Positions 39,891 through 49,764 are shown, counted from the first letter of the stretch. The stretch: 64,000 bases of DNA from an uncultured Rhodobacter sp. (GCA_945952585.1 CAMFII010000005.1:62001-126000); one strand, 5' to 3'. Notes: generated by a model not told the origin, from the sequence alone. A program made the numbers and translations.

Positions 39891-41098
39891 GGGGCCACAC
39901 CGTAGCGCTTCGTCCAGTCCGCTGCGATCCGGGTCATCCAGCTGGCATGGGGTTCAAGCAGCACCGGCCCGAGCGCCAGTGGCGGCAGCGTCGCAACCCC
40001 GAGCTTGAGCGCATCGAAGCGGGCGCGATCCGCTTCGGACAGGGCATCGAGGCTCAGCACCGTCTGGAAGCCCAGTACGTCGGGATCTTGCGCCTGCGCC
40101 TGGATCTCGGGGTCGAGAAGCAGGTTCGCCACGACCATCGCCCCGGCGCGGTGGGCGGCATTGAACGGGATCGCGACGAAGCTTGCATTGCCAATGGTTC
40201 CGCCCTGCCAGACCATGGTGCGGACTGTGTCCTGCAATTCGCCCGCGGCAATCGCAGCCGAGGCGCGACCGGGATTGAAGGCAAAGGACAGGTCGATCTC
40301 GCCATCGGCCAGAAGCTGTCCAAGCGCCGGCTCGTTGGCGGGATAGGCCTTGCCCTGCCGCCAGAGCGACGGCGTGATCGCGTCGAGCCAGGCCCAGAGC
40401 GGCGCGGTGACTGCGGCATAGTCGGCCGCGTCCACCGGCTTGAGCAGAACGGTGGGGTCGGGCGTCACGCCATACAGAACCTGTTTCAGAAAGGTCGTGC
40501 CCAGATAGTCGGGCGGCTGCGGATAGGTTAAGCGGCCGGGATTGCCCTTGGCCCAGTCGAGCAGGGCTGCAGCGGAGGCTGGCGGCTCTGGCAGGCGGGC
40601 GCTGTCATATTCGAAGACCAGTTGCGCCATGGCCCAAGGGCTTTCCAGCCCGCCGGTGGGCTCGGTGAAATCCATCACGGTCGCGGGCTTGCCGACGGTA
40701 TCCACCAGCGGCCAGTTCGGCAGGCTTTCGGCGAAGGGTCCGAACAGCAGGCCCGCCGCCTTCATCGCCGCGAAGTTCTCGCCATTGATCCAGATGAGGT
40801 CGACCGCGCCGCCGTCTGTCTTGCCCGCCTGTTTCTCAGCCAGAACCCGCGCGACAGCATCAGCGGTATTGGCCAGTTTCACCTGCTCTATGCGGACGCC
40901 ATACCGCGCCTCGGCCTGTTGTCCGACCCAGGCGATGAAGTCGTTGATCTTCGGATCGCCGCCCCAGGCATGCCAATAAACCGTCTGGCCGCGCGCCTTG
41001 GCCAGGACGGCATCCCAGTCCGACGGCCCGGACGCGGCCCAGGCGGGCAGGGCAAGGCATAGGGCGGTGGCGGTCAGCATCTCGCGGCGGGTGAGCAT
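39887..41098 (-). CDS. ynjB: ABC transporter substrate-binding protein, YnjB-like
   Basis: 403 residues from ATG 41098, chosen because AAGGA lies 6 bp upstream; longer in-frame starts exist. The N-terminus LTRREMLTATALCLALPAWA looks like a twin-arginine signal with a cleavage site near AWAAS. The mature part begins VYWHAWGGDPKINDFIAWVG, typical of YnjB-family binding proteins, and contains VDLIWINGENFAAM. It would bind its ligand in the periplasm and hand it to YnjC. The ligand is unknown. Confidence 0.9.
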   Translation of the reverse strand: MLTRREMLTATALCLALPAWAASGPSDWDAVLAKARGQTVYWHAWGGDPKINDFIAWVGQQAEARYGVRIEQVKLANTADAVARVLAEKQAGKTDGGAVDLIWINGENFAAMKAAGLLFGPFAESLPNWPLVDTVGKPATVMDFTEPTGGLESPWAMAQLVFEYDSARLPEPPASAAALLDWAKGNPGRLTYPQPPDYLGTTFLKQVLYGVTPDPTVLLKPVDAADYAAVTAPLWAWLDAITPSLWRQGKAYPANEPALGQLLADGEIDLSFAFNPGRASAAIAAGELQDTVRTMVWQGGTIGNASFVAIPFNAAHRAGAMVVANLLLDPEIQAQAQDPDVLGFQTVLSLDALSEADRARFDALKLGVATLPPLALGPVLLEPHASWMTRIAADWTKRYGVAP

Positions 41099-41248
41099 CG
41101 GCATCCTTCTCGGCAGGGGCAGGATCGTCCGGCCCGGGCATCGGAGCCACAACATGCCGCGCGAGGCGCCGGTGGCAAGGGCCGTGATGGTCACAGCCGG
41201 TTGCAGGCGCCCGCGCCATCTGGAAGGTTGGCCGGAACGGAGGCCCGG

Positions 41249-41857
41249 ATGCTGGACGCGGCAATGCGGCGGGTGATCGACCCGCCCCTGAATGAAATGG
41301 GGCGCCGGCTTGCGGCGCGGGGGGTGGCGGCCGATGCGGTCACGCTGGCTGGCCTCTGCCTAGGCCTGGCGGCTGCGGTGATGATCGGCTTCGGCGCGCC
41401 TGCGATCGCGCTTCTGCCACTGGCGCTTTCGCGACTGGCCGATGGGCTGGACGGCGCGATCGCGCGGAGCGCGGGCAAGACCGATTTCGGTGGCTTTCTC
41501 GACATCACCTGCGACTTTCTCTTTTACGCTGCCGTGCCGCTTGGCTTCGTCGCCTTGGACCCCGCGGCCAACGCGCTTCCGGGGGCTGTGCTTCTGGCCA
41601 GTTTCTACGTCAATGGGGCAAGCTTTCTCGGCTTCGCCATCCTCGCCGCAAAGCGCGGCATCGAGACGCGGCAGCAGGGCGAGAAATCTCTCTACTACAG
41701 TTCCGGGCTCCTGGAAGGGACCGAGACGATCCTGTTCTTTGTCGTCCTTTGCCTGCTCCCCGGCTTGTTTCCGCTGTTTTCATGGGCATTTGCCGTGCTT
41801 TGCCTCTTCACGGCGACGTCGCGAGTTCTGCTGGCGTGGCGGCTCTTCCGCGGCTAG
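41249..41857 (+). CDS. CDP-alcohol phosphatidyltransferase family protein
   Basis: 202 residues from ATG 41249, with ACGGAGG 5 bp upstream. The signature D-G-x2-A-R-x8-G-x3-D-x3-D is visible as [20 protein letters not shown] followed by FLDITCD. Five or six hydrophobic segments place it in the inner membrane, where such enzymes join a CDP-linked lipid to an alcohol. It is shorter than PgsA or PssA with its own variation, so the alcohol is unknown. It is divergent from the ynjBCD operon. Confidence 0.88.
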   Translation: MLDAAMRRVIDPPLNEMGRRLAARGVAADAVTLAGLCLGLAAAVMIGFGAPAIALLPLALSRLADGLDGAIARSAGKTDFGGFLDITCDFLFYAAVPLGFVALDPAANALPGAVLLASFYVNGASFLGFAILAAKRGIETRQQGEKSLYYSSGLLEGTETILFFVVLCLLPGLFPLFSWAFAVLCLFTATSRVLLAWRLFRG

Positions 41858-41981
41858 AGTTTCCGGGCATCCGGCCAAAAGAAAAACGGAAACGAGCGAT
41901 TTCGGCGACGGGCCGCTCTTGCCGTGCGGGACCTCATGTGGCAAACCGGATTCAGCGAAAACTAGACGGAAGAGTTCAGTT

Positions 41982-42635
41982 ATGACGGACTTCGCCACCC
42001 GCCGCACGATGATGGTCGATACGCAGGTCCGCCCATCGGATGTGACCAAGTTTCCCATCATCGAGGCCATGCTGACCATTCCGCGCGAGGCCTTCGTCCC
42101 GGCTGGCCTGCGGGAAGCCGCCTATGTCGGCGAAAACCTCGAGATCGCGCCCGGTCGGGTCGTGCTGGATCCCCGGACGCTGGCAAAGATTCTTGATGCC
42201 GTCGACATTTCGCCCAGTGACCTCGTGCTCGATGTCGGCTGCGGGCTTGGCTATTCCTCGGCGGTCGTCGCCCGGTTGGCCGAGGCGGTGATCGCGGTCG
42301 AGGAAGACGCCGCGCTTGTCTCCGAAGCCGAGCGCGCGCTGGCGGCTCACGGCGTGGACAATGTGGTTGTCATCACCGGCCCGCTTGCGGCGGGCGCGGC
42401 GAAGCACGGCCCCTACGACGCGATCCTTTTGCAGGGCGCGATCGAGACGGTTCCCGATACGCTGCTTGCGCAGCTCAAGGACGGTGGTCGGATCGCCGCG
42501 ATCTTCATGTCGGGGGCGCTCGGAACCGTCCGCGTCGGCCTGAAGGCAGACGGCGTGGTGACCTGGCGGTCGCTGTTCAACGCCTCTGCTCCGGTGCTGC
42601 CGGGCTTCGCGGCGCAGCCGGCCTTCGCGTTGTAA
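41982..42635 (+). CDS. Protein-L-isoaspartate methyltransferase family protein
   Basis: 217 residues from ATG 41982. AdoMet-binding motif [19 protein letters not shown] near residue 84, with [10 protein letters not shown] after it and the N-terminal [20 protein letters not shown] typical of the PIMT family. Classical Pcm repairs isoaspartate; the alphaproteobacterial members beside tolC, as here, may have another target. It lies 16 bp upstream of the TolC-type gene and probably shares its transcript, a common order in Rhodobacteraceae. Confidence 0.88.
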   Translation: MTDFATRRTMMVDTQVRPSDVTKFPIIEAMLTIPREAFVPAGLREAAYVGENLEIAPGRVVLDPRTLAKILDAVDISPSDLVLDVGCGLGYSSAVVARLAEAVIAVEEDAALVSEAERALAAHGVDNVVVITGPLAAGAAKHGPYDAILLQGAIETVPDTLLAQLKDGGRIAAIFMSGALGTVRVGLKADGVVTWRSLFNASAPVLPGFAAQPAFAL

Positions 42636-42651
42636 GACAGGACTGGGCAGC

Positions 42652-44049
42652 ATGATGGCCGCGCTTACCGTGAAACCCTTACGTTCGCTCCTTGCGGCGG
42701 CTCTCTTGGCCTGCACGTCGCTGACGCCGGCTTGGTCCGAGACACTTACGGATGCGCTGGTCTCGGCCTATCGCAACTCGAACCTGATCGAGCAGAACCG
42801 CGCTGTCCTGCGTGCCGCCGACGAAGACGTGGCGCAGGCTGTCGCCTCGCTGCGGCCGGTGATCCAGTTCGTCACCTCGGGCCAGTATGGCTACAACGAG
42901 ACGCTGACCTCGCTTGGCCTGCCGGTCACGGTCGAGGGGACGACGGGCAACTATGGCCTGCAGGCATCGATGACGGTCTATGATTTCGGCCGGACGCAAT
43001 TCGCCATCGAGGCGACGCGCCAGACGGTGCTCGCCACGCGCGAGGCACTCCTGCAGGTCGAGCAGCAGGTCCTGCTTGCGGCCATCAGCGCCTTTGTCGA
43101 TGTCCGGCTCCAGCAGGAAATCGTGGCGCTGCGCGAGAACAACGTGCGGGTGCTTTCGGAAGAACTGAAAGCAACGCAGGACCGGTTCGATGTGGGCGAG
43201 GTGACCCGCACCGACGTGGCCCAGGCGCAGTCGAGCCTTGCGGCATCGCAGGCGAACCTCGTCGCGGCGCAGGGCGCCCTTGCCTCAGCCCGCGAACGCT
43301 ACAAGGCGGCGACGGGCAACTACCCCGGCAACTTGACCGCTCCGCCGCCGCCGCCGCGGACTGCGGCGACGCTGGATGAAGCCAAGCAGATCGCCCTGCG
43401 GACCCATCCCGCCATCCGCCAGGCGCAGTACCAGGTGGCCGCCGCCGATCTGGGCATCCAGCGGGCGAAAGCCAACATGCGGCCCTCGGTCAGCGGCACC
43501 GCGCAATTGTCGGTCAATGACGGAGGCTTCCAGGAGAACGGCCTCGGTCTGCAACTGAGCCAGACCATCTATGCCGGCGGTCAGCTCGCCTCGATCGTGC
43601 GTCAGGCCATCGCCAACAGCGATGCGCAGAAGGCCAACCTTGCCCAGCAGGGGGTCGTCGTTGCGCAGGATGTCGGCATCACCTGGTCGGACCTCGACGC
43701 GGCCGAGGCTTCGCTCGCCTCGACCGAACAGCAGATCGCCGCGGCCGAGATCGCCTTCGAAGGTGTGCGGGAAGAGGCCAATCTGGGCGCCCGGACCACG
43801 CTTGACGTCCTGGATGCCGAACAGACGCTGCTCGACGCCCGGGCCTCGCGCCTGCAGGTGCTCGCCTCTCGTTATGTCAGCACCTACAGCCTGCTCGCCT
43901 CGATGGGGCTCCTGACCGTCGATCATCTGAAGCTCGGGATCCCGACTTACGATCCGGCCGCCTACTACAACGCGGTCCGGAACGCACCGGCCCACAGCGC
44001 CCAAAGCAAGAAGCTCGACCGGATCCTGAAGACCATCGGTCAGGACTGA
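42652..44049 (+). CDS. tolC: TolC family outer membrane protein
   Basis: 465 residues. A signal peptide (LLAAALLACTSLTPAWS, cleavage near AWSET) is followed by two repeats of the outer membrane efflux fold: first half starting ETLTDALVSAYRNSNLIEQN, second half DEAKQIALRTHPAIRQAQYQ. Long helical, Ala- and Gln-rich stretches with TRTDVAQAQSSLAASQANL are typical of the periplasmic helical barrel. It forms the exit duct for type I secretion or multidrug efflux pumps. Start at 42652 or the next codon. Confidence 0.93.
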   Translation: MMAALTVKPLRSLLAAALLACTSLTPAWSETLTDALVSAYRNSNLIEQNRAVLRAADEDVAQAVASLRPVIQFVTSGQYGYNETLTSLGLPVTVEGTTGNYGLQASMTVYDFGRTQFAIEATRQTVLATREALLQVEQQVLLAAISAFVDVRLQQEIVALRENNVRVLSEELKATQDRFDVGEVTRTDVAQAQSSLAASQANLVAAQGALASARERYKAATGNYPGNLTAPPPPPRTAATLDEAKQIALRTHPAIRQAQYQVAAADLGIQRAKANMRPSVSGTAQLSVNDGGFQENGLGLQLSQTIYAGGQLASIVRQAIANSDAQKANLAQQGVVVAQDVGITWSDLDAAEASLASTEQQIAAAEIAFEGVREEANLGARTTLDVLDAEQTLLDARASRLQVLASRYVSTYSLLASMGLLTVDHLKLGIPTYDPAAYYNAVRNAPAHSAQSKKLDRILKTIGQD

Positions 44050-44144
44050 TCCGTCGCCTTCCGCGAAACGACGGATTTCCGCTCTGGCTGTTGTGTCAGG
44101 CGGAAAGCAGGACTACCATCCGTGCCAAGCTGCAAGAGGCGCGC

Positions 44145-44786
44145 ATGTCGGAACCGATGACGAATGTCGAGATCGAGGATGTCCTGTCCTCCATTCGCCG
44201 GCTGGTGTCGGAGGATTTCCGGACGGCGCCTGCCAGCCAGCCCCGGTCGGCCGAAAAACTCGTGCTGACACCCGCCCTGCGCGTGGTGTCCGACAATGAC
44301 GAGAATGACACGCCAGAGGATCTGGCCACGGTCATCACCAGCGAGGCGGCTGCGGCTGTTGTAGAAACTGCGCTGTCTTCGGCGCTGGACGAATGGGAAC
44401 CGGACGGCAGCGAACCCGATGCCGCCGACTGGGCCGCGCAATGGAACCTCGAGCGTGACCGGCAGGCGCGCCTTCATCTTGGCCTGGTCGAAGGCGCGGA
44501 CGCCTCCCAGCCCGAAGAAGAGGTGGGGTCTGTGGTCGACGCGCCTCAGCCCGATCTTGGGGCCGAAGCCGTGGAAGAAAGCGAATTCTTCGACGAGGAC
44601 GATTTTGTGGCTGGTGAACAGAAGCTGATCCAGCAGGACCTCAGCGAAGACGGCCTGCGCGAGATGGTGCGGGAGATCATCCGCGAAGAGCTTCAGGGCG
44701 AACTTGGCGAAAAGATCACCCGGAGCGTTCGAAAGCTCGTCCGGGCCGAGATCAACCGGGCGCTGGCCCTGCACGACATCCGCTGA
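44145..44786 (+). CDS. Acidic protein, PopZ/DUF2497-like
   Basis: 213 residues from ATG 44145 with AAGAGG upstream. The N-terminus MTNVEIEDVLSSIRRLVSED resembles the N-terminal helix of PopZ/DUF2497 proteins (…MEEILASIRRII…). A long acidic, low-complexity middle follows, and the C-terminus DGLREMVREIIREELQGEL then IRRSV-like helices to RAEINRALAL resembles the PopZ oligomerisation helices. PopZ forms polar scaffolds for chromosome anchoring in alphaproteobacteria. The overall layout fits, but similarity is weak and function is inferred. Confidence 0.6.
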   Translation: MSEPMTNVEIEDVLSSIRRLVSEDFRTAPASQPRSAEKLVLTPALRVVSDNDENDTPEDLATVITSEAAAAVVETALSSALDEWEPDGSEPDAADWAAQWNLERDRQARLHLGLVEGADASQPEEEVGSVVDAPQPDLGAEAVEESEFFDEDDFVAGEQKLIQQDLSEDGLREMVREIIREELQGELGEKITRSVRKLVRAEINRALALHDIR

Positions 44787-44805
44787 ACACCTGTCAGCGA
44801 AATGC

Positions 44806-44834
44806 GAAAGGCGCGCCCTTGTGGCGCGCCTTTC
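44806..44834. terminator. Bidirectional terminator hairpin
   Basis: GAAAGGCGCGCC (44806-44817) and its exact complement GGCGCGCCTTTC (44823-44834) form a 12-bp stem with a CTTGT loop. It lies between the PopZ-like gene (stop 44786) and the convergent DUF6280 gene (stop 44859), and the A/T-rich arm ends can serve both directions. Confidence 0.85.
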
Positions 44835-44858
44835 GATGTCCGGGATTGCCGGTCGGGA

Positions 44859-45182
44859 TCAGGCCGCTTCGGCTTCCAGCTCCAGCGCGTGACGGCGTTC
44901 GCTTTCCTCGCGCGACAGCGCGACCGAGGTGCGGACACCCTTCGCCACGAATTCCATCAGGCCCTTCACCACCCGCTCGTTCGGGTCGATGCCGGCGCAG
45001 GACAGCACTTCGCGTCCGTCGCGCGAGCGCGCCCAACGGGCGATCTGATCGGGGCCGTTCCCATATTTCTTGTCATCCGCGATCGCATCGTCGAGCGCGG
45101 CCAGCACCACGGCGGCAAACAGCTTCCGGGCCCGCTGACCCTGTTCGAAATTGAAAGCCGTGCCGTCAACGAAATCGACCAT
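44859..45182 (-). CDS. DUF6280 family protein
   Basis: 107 residues from ATG 45182, with AAGGACGACGAG upstream. Starts MVDFVDGTAFNFEQGQRARK and contains ALDDAIADDKKYGNGPDQIA and CAGIDPNERVVKGLMEFVAK, a sequence I recognise as the small DUF6280 family conserved in Rhodobacteraceae. Function unknown. It is divergent from efp across 215 bp. Its presence is a lineage marker for the organism. Confidence 0.85.
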   Translation of the reverse strand: MVDFVDGTAFNFEQGQRARKLFAAVVLAALDDAIADDKKYGNGPDQIARWARSRDGREVLSCAGIDPNERVVKGLMEFVAKGVRTSVALSREESERRHALELEAEAA

Positions 45183-45397
45183 CTCGTCGTCCTTTTTCTT
45201 GCTCTTGCGTTTTGGGCGTGCCGCGGAATATGGCAATTGCGGCGCGATTCGGGTGTTCTGGTTTGGAATGACTGTCATGCACATACAGCATGGCTCGAAG
45301 TGCCCCACCACATGATCTGGTCGCATTGCCAGCCATCCGGACCCGAGATATAGGGGCGGGCGAACACAAATCAACCCTTTGTCAAGGTTTTGCCACA

Positions 45398-45961
45398 ATG
45401 GCGAAGATCAACGGAAACGAAATTCGGCCCGGCTTCGTGCTGGATCATGACGGCGGCCTCTGGGCAGCGGTGAAGGTCAGCCACGTCAAGCCCGGCAAGG
45501 GCGGCGCCTTTGCCCAGGTCGAGATGAAGAACCTCCGCGACGGCCGGAAACTCAACGAGCGCTTCCGCTCCGAGGACAAGGTCGAGGAGGTCCGCCTCGA
45601 CAACAAGGAACAGCAGTTCCTCTACGAAACCGACGGCCGCCTTGTGTTCATGGACGCCGAAACCTTCGAGCAGATCGAGATCGACGCCGAGCTTCTGGGG
45701 GACCGCCGGCCGTTCCTGCGGGATGGCATGACCGCCATCGTCGAGTATTTCGGCGACGAACCCCTGTCAGTGCGCCTGCCGCAAAAGGTCCGCTGCACTG
45801 TGGTCGAAACCGAACCGGTGGTGAAGGGCCAGACCGCCGCCAACAGCTACAAACCGGCGGTGCTCGACAACGGCGTGCGCCTGATGGTGCCCCCCTTCAT
45901 CAGCCAGGATGAAGAAATCTGGGTGCATACCGAGCTGATGGAATATTCCGAGAGGGTGTAA
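45398..45961 (+). CDS. efp: Elongation factor P
   Basis: 187 residues from ATG 45398 (longer frames upstream lack a good start). N-terminal KOW-like domain with the post-translational modification loop [17 protein letters not shown], where the Lys equivalent is at PGKGG; then two OB domains ending with [23 protein letters not shown] relieves ribosome stalling at proline stretches. It faces ygfZ convergently with a hairpin between them. Confidence 0.95.
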   Translation: MAKINGNEIRPGFVLDHDGGLWAAVKVSHVKPGKGGAFAQVEMKNLRDGRKLNERFRSEDKVEEVRLDNKEQQFLYETDGRLVFMDAETFEQIEIDAELLGDRRPFLRDGMTAIVEYFGDEPLSVRLPQKVRCTVVETEPVVKGQTAANSYKPAVLDNGVRLMVPPFISQDEEIWVHTELMEYSERV

Positions 45962-45970
45962 CTGCCCCAC

Positions 45971-46015
45971 GATTTTTCTACGAAAAATCAGAAATTTCGT
46001 AGAAATTTCGTCTAC
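45971..46015. terminator. Hairpin between convergent efp and ygfZ
   Basis: TTTCTACGAAA (45975-45985) and TTTCGTAGAAA (45995-46005) form a perfect 11-bp stem; a further GAAATTTCGTCTAC copy follows. The A/T-rich arms give T-runs in both directions. It sits 14 bp after the efp stop and overlaps the last bases of the ygfZ end region, so it probably ends both transcripts. Confidence 0.7.
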
Positions 46016-46773
46016 GCGTCCAACCAGACCCGCGCCGACCCCGCCTGCATCGGTCCTTCGGCGCGATCAAACCGCAGATGCGCCAGCGCCCGGTCGCCTG
46101 ACCGGGTGAAGAGCGTCCCGGCCTCCTTCCCGTCGGCCGTGATCGGCGTGCCCGGCGCGGCCTCGCCTTCGATCCGGACCCGCGCGAGGCCCTTGCGCAG
46201 CTCGGTCTTGTGCTTCATCCGCGCCGTCACTTCCTGCCCGACATAGCAGCCTTTGCGGAAGTCGACGCCGTGCAGGCGTTCAAACCCGGCCTCGAGGATG
46301 TAGCTGTCGTCGGGGATCAGCTCGATGCCGGTCTCGGGGATCAGGTGCTCGACCCGGATCGCATCCCAGTCGATCGCCGGCGCGCTGCCTGGCTCCGGCG
46401 AGTAGAGCCGCCAGCCGAGCGCCGCATGGCGCGGATCGGCCAGGGCACCGGCAGGGGCCTCGCCCAGCCCGCGCTGGACGTGGAGCGGCAGCACCTCCAT
46501 CGCCACATCGGCGCGCAGGCGGTAGAGCGTCAGCCGCTTCAGCAGGCCCGGGGCGAGGTCCGATTTCACGTCGATCAGATATCGGTCACCCGTATTCACC
46601 ACGAAGAAGTCAGCCAGGTACTTGCCCTGAGGCGTCAGGAGCGCGGCCCAGACGATTCCCGGCCCCTTTGCCAGCGGGCGCACCTCGTTCGACACGAGCC
46701 CGTGCAGGAAGTGGATCACATCCGCCCCCGCCAATCCGATCACCGTCCGGTCTGCCGCCGTCTCGCCCTGCAT
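46012..46773 (-). CDS. ygfZ: YgfZ-type folate-binding protein (GcvT-like)
   Basis: 253 residues. The defining motif K-G-C-Y-x-G-Q-E appears as FRKGCYVGQEVTARMKHKTE near residue 177. The N-terminal half is GcvT-like (VIGLAGADVIHFLHGLVSNE). YgfZ helps build or repair certain iron-sulphur clusters with folate. Convergent with efp; start at ATG 46773. Confidence 0.93.
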   Translation of the reverse strand: MQGETAADRTVIGLAGADVIHFLHGLVSNEVRPLAKGPGIVWAALLTPQGKYLADFFVVNTGDRYLIDVKSDLAPGLLKRLTLYRLRADVAMEVLPLHVQRGLGEAPAGALADPRHAALGWRLYSPEPGSAPAIDWDAIRVEHLIPETGIELIPDDSYILEAGFERLHGVDFRKGCYVGQEVTARMKHKTELRKGLARVRIEGEAAPGTPITADGKEAGTLFTRSGDRALAHLRFDRAEGPMQAGSARVWLDA

Positions 46774-46887
46774 CGCCTGCTCCTGTCCTTGAGCAAAGGA
46801 TAGGGAGCGGGCCGGGGAGGCACAATGCCTGCCCGTTGACCTTGACCGGTCTGCGGCCTAGGCAGGACGGACGCTCAGGAGATGCCG

Positions 46888-48084
46888 ATGCCCAATCTCG
46901 CCCATGGACGCCCTTACCTGGCCATTCCCGGCCCCTCGACCATCCCGGAGCGGGTGCTTCAGGCGATGAACCGCGGCGCGCCGAACATCTATGCCGGCGC
47001 CCTTCACGAGATGGTGGCGGGCCTCTGGCCGGACCTGAAGGCGCTCGCCGGAACGACGGGCGATGTTGCGATCTACATCGGCAACGGCCATGCCCTTTGG
47101 GAGGCCGCCAACACCAACCTCTTCTCACGCGGTGACAAGGCGCTGGTGCTCGCCTCGGGCCTCTTCGGGCATGGCTGGGCCAACAGCGCGCGTGGCCTTG
47201 GCGTCGATGTGGCGCTTCTCGATTTTGGCCCGGCGCCGATGGACCTGAACCGGGTTGAGGACGCGCTTAGGGCCGACCGGACGCGCGAGATCCGCGCGGT
47301 GCTGATGACCCAGACCGACACGGCCAGCTCGGTGAAGAACGATGTCGCGGCGGTGCGCAGCGTTCTCGATGCGCTCGGGCATCCGGCGCTGCTCGCCGTC
47401 GACTGCATCGCCACGCTCGGCTGCGACGAATACCGGATGGACGACTGGGGAGTCGACCTGACCATCGCCGCCAGCCAGAAGGGGTTGATGACGCCGCCGG
47501 GGATCGGTTTCCTGTGGATGTCGCCGCGGGCCATGGCCGCGAGCGAGAAGGCGGGGCTCCGGACGCCCTACTGGGCCGTTGGACCCAGGGCGCGGCCGGA
47601 CGAGTTCTGGCAGTATTTCTGCGGCACGGCGCCGACGCATCACCTCTTCGGCCTGCGCGCGGCGCTCGACATGATCGGCGAGGAAGGCCTGCCGAATGTC
47701 TGGGCGCGGCACCATCACCTCGCCCGCGCGGTCTGGGCCGCGGTCGAGGCCTGGGGGCGCGGCAATCCCGAGATCCGGCTGAACGTATCCGACCCCGCCT
47801 GCCGCGGCTGGTCGGTGACCTCGGTGCGCATGGGCGCGCCGCATGGGACGCGCCTGCGCGACTGGACCGAGACGCAGGCGGGCGTCACGCTCGGCATCGG
47901 GCTCGGCATGTCCGAGCCGGGCGATCCGAAGGGCGACGGCTTCCTGCGCATCGCCCATATGGGGCATGTGAACGCCCATATGACGCTCGGTGCGCTGGCG
48001 GTGGCCGAGGCCGGGATGCAGGCGCTCGGCATTCCGCATGGGGCCGGTGCGATCGAAGCAGCGGCGGCCGTGATCGCGAGCTGA
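46888..48084 (+). CDS. Class V aminotransferase, serine-glyoxylate type
   Basis: 398 residues from ATG 46888, spaced 6-7 bp from AGGAG; an ATG two codons upstream abuts that site. The pattern IPGPSTIPERVLQAM at the start and AASQKGLMTPPG with the PLP lysine near residue 195 are typical of alanine/serine-glyoxylate aminotransferases. TDTASSVKND and VDCIATLGCDE also fit. It probably transfers an amino group to glyoxylate; the exact donor is uncertain. Confidence 0.88.
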   Translation: MPNLAHGRPYLAIPGPSTIPERVLQAMNRGAPNIYAGALHEMVAGLWPDLKALAGTTGDVAIYIGNGHALWEAANTNLFSRGDKALVLASGLFGHGWANSARGLGVDVALLDFGPAPMDLNRVEDALRADRTREIRAVLMTQTDTASSVKNDVAAVRSVLDALGHPALLAVDCIATLGCDEYRMDDWGVDLTIAASQKGLMTPPGIGFLWMSPRAMAASEKAGLRTPYWAVGPRARPDEFWQYFCGTAPTHHLFGLRAALDMIGEEGLPNVWARHHHLARAVWAAVEAWGRGNPEIRLNVSDPACRGWSVTSVRMGAPHGTRLRDWTETQAGVTLGIGLGMSEPGDPKGDGFLRIAHMGHVNAHMTLGALAVAEAGMQALGIPHGAGAIEAAAAVIAS

Positions 48085-48097
48085 CGTCCGGGCGGGT

Positions 48098-48460
48098 TTA
48101 CTGGCCCTGCTTGGCCAGCCAGTCCTTCATCCAGGCGATCTCGCCTTCCTGCGCGGCGATGATCGTCTCGGCGAGCTTCCGCACCTCGGGATCGGTGCCG
48201 TATTGCAGTTCGATCTTCGCCATGTCGATCGCGCCCTGATGGTGGCCGATCATCCCGCGAACGAAGTCGACATCGGTATTGCCGGTGAATTCGATCATCA
48301 TGGCCTCGTGCATGGCCGAATTGGCCTCTTCGAAGGCCTTGGTCGAAGGGGCCTCTGCGCCGCTTGCCATGTGGTTCATGTCATGGCCGGACATGGTGGT
48401 GTCGGCCAAGGCGGGCACGGTCAGCAGAGCAAGAGTCAGGGGAAGAACGAAGGGATGCAT
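48098..48460 (-). CDS. DUF305 family periplasmic protein
   Basis: 120 residues from ATG 48460, with GGAG 6 bp upstream. A signal peptide (FVLPLTLALLTVPALA) is followed by a Met/His-rich stretch (TMSGHDMNHMASG) and the DUF305 motif FVRGMIGHHQGAIDMAKIEL. These proteins (CopM-like) are four-helix bundles, some binding copper in the periplasm. The Met-His motif favours metal binding here (inference). Convergent with the aminotransferase gene, 14 bp apart. Confidence 0.88.
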   Translation of the reverse strand: MHPFVLPLTLALLTVPALADTTMSGHDMNHMASGAEAPSTKAFEEANSAMHEAMMIEFTGNTDVDFVRGMIGHHQGAIDMAKIELQYGTDPEVRKLAETIIAAQEGEIAWMKDWLAKQGQ

Positions 48461-48521
48461 CTGTTTCTCCATGTGAATTCAGGACACAGACTGTGCCGCA
48501 TTCCAACCGTTGGAAGGCCAA

Positions 48522-49640
48522 TCAGCTTTTCGTGATCCCGGCCGCAGCATCGAGAGCCGCGGGCAGGACCTCGGCCAGCCGGTCGAGGTCCTCGGGGCGT
48601 CCGGAGCTGATGCGGATGCAACGGTCCATCGGCGCGACGAAGGGCATGCGGATGAAGATGCCGCGCTCGACCAGTTGCGCTAGAACCGCGCGGGCAAATG
48701 CGCCGTCACGACCACAGTCGATGGTGACGAAGTTGGTGGCCGAGGGCAGGGGGGAAAGCTGGTTGGCGCGGGCGATTTCGGCGATCCGGTCGCGCGCGGC
48801 GGCGACCTCGGCCTGCACATGGGCGAGCCAGCCCTGATCTGCCAAGGCCGCGATGGCCCCGGCCTGCGCGATGCGGCCGAGGCCGAAATGGTTCCGCACC
48901 TTGTCGAAGGCCGCAATCACCCCCGGCGCGCCGATGGCATAGCCGACCCTGAGCCCCGCCATGCCAAAGCCCTTGGAGAAAGTCCGCATCCGGATCACCC
49001 GTGGATCGTCGGGATCGACCTTCGGTGCCGTCCCTTCGGGCGCAAATTCGACATAGGCCTCGTCAAGGATCAGGAGCGATCCCTCCGGCACCCCGTCGAT
49101 CATGCGCTCGACCGTCGCGGCCTTGTGCCAGGTTCCCATCGGATTGTCGGGATTGGCGAAGTAGATGAGCTTCGGCCGCAGCTCTTTTGCCGCAGCGATG
49201 AGGGCGTCCGGATCCTCGCGGTCGTCGCGGTAGGGCACCTTGTGGAGCGTCCCGCCGAAGCCCGCGACATGGAAGTTGAAGGTCGGATAGGCACCGTCGG
49301 AGGTCAGGACCGCATCGCCCGGCCCGACCGTCAGCCGCACCAGGAGGCCCAGAAGCCCGTCGATGCCTTCGCCGGGCATGACATGGGCCGGCGTCACCCC
49401 CAGATGCGCGGCGAGCGCGGCGCGCAGGTGATGCGTCTCGGGGTCGCCATACATCCAGACGTCGCTTGCGGCCTCGGCCATCGCCGCGATGGCCTTGGGC
49501 GAGGGGCCGAAGACATTTTCATTGGCCCCCAACCGGGCCGCGAAGGCGCGGCCCATCCGCCGCTCCTGCGTCTCGGGGCCGACGAAGGGCACGGTGGCGG
49601 GAAGGCTGTCGACAAGGGGGGTGAAGCGGGGTCCGGTCAT
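48522..49640 (-). CDS. Histidinol-phosphate aminotransferase-like PLP enzyme
   Basis: 372 residues. Fold type I aminotransferase with ANENVFGPSPKAI, NPDNPMGTWH, LILDEAYVEFAPEGT, and the PLP lysine in RTFSKGFGMAGLRVGYAIG near residue 230. This is the HisC pattern. Many Rhodobacteraceae carry several HisC-like enzymes, some acting on other amino donors, so I do not give a gene symbol. It ends 49 bp from the DUF305 gene start region. Confidence 0.88.
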   Translation of the reverse strand: MTGPRFTPLVDSLPATVPFVGPETQERRMGRAFAARLGANENVFGPSPKAIAAMAEAASDVWMYGDPETHHLRAALAAHLGVTPAHVMPGEGIDGLLGLLVRLTVGPGDAVLTSDGAYPTFNFHVAGFGGTLHKVPYRDDREDPDALIAAAKELRPKLIYFANPDNPMGTWHKAATVERMIDGVPEGSLLILDEAYVEFAPEGTAPKVDPDDPRVIRMRTFSKGFGMAGLRVGYAIGAPGVIAAFDKVRNHFGLGRIAQAGAIAALADQGWLAHVQAEVAAARDRIAEIARANQLSPLPSATNFVTIDCGRDGAFARAVLAQLVERGIFIRMPFVAPMDRCIRISSGRPEDLDRLAEVLPAALDAAAGITKS

Positions 49641-49764
49641 GCGGGCATGTCACCCGGACGGCGGCGGTTGCGCAAGCCCCGGCGGTGGAGGAGGGGGCTG
49701 TCTGCCCCCTCTTGGCCTATCGGCCAATTCACCCCCGAGGATATTTGAGAGCAGAAAATGCCAT

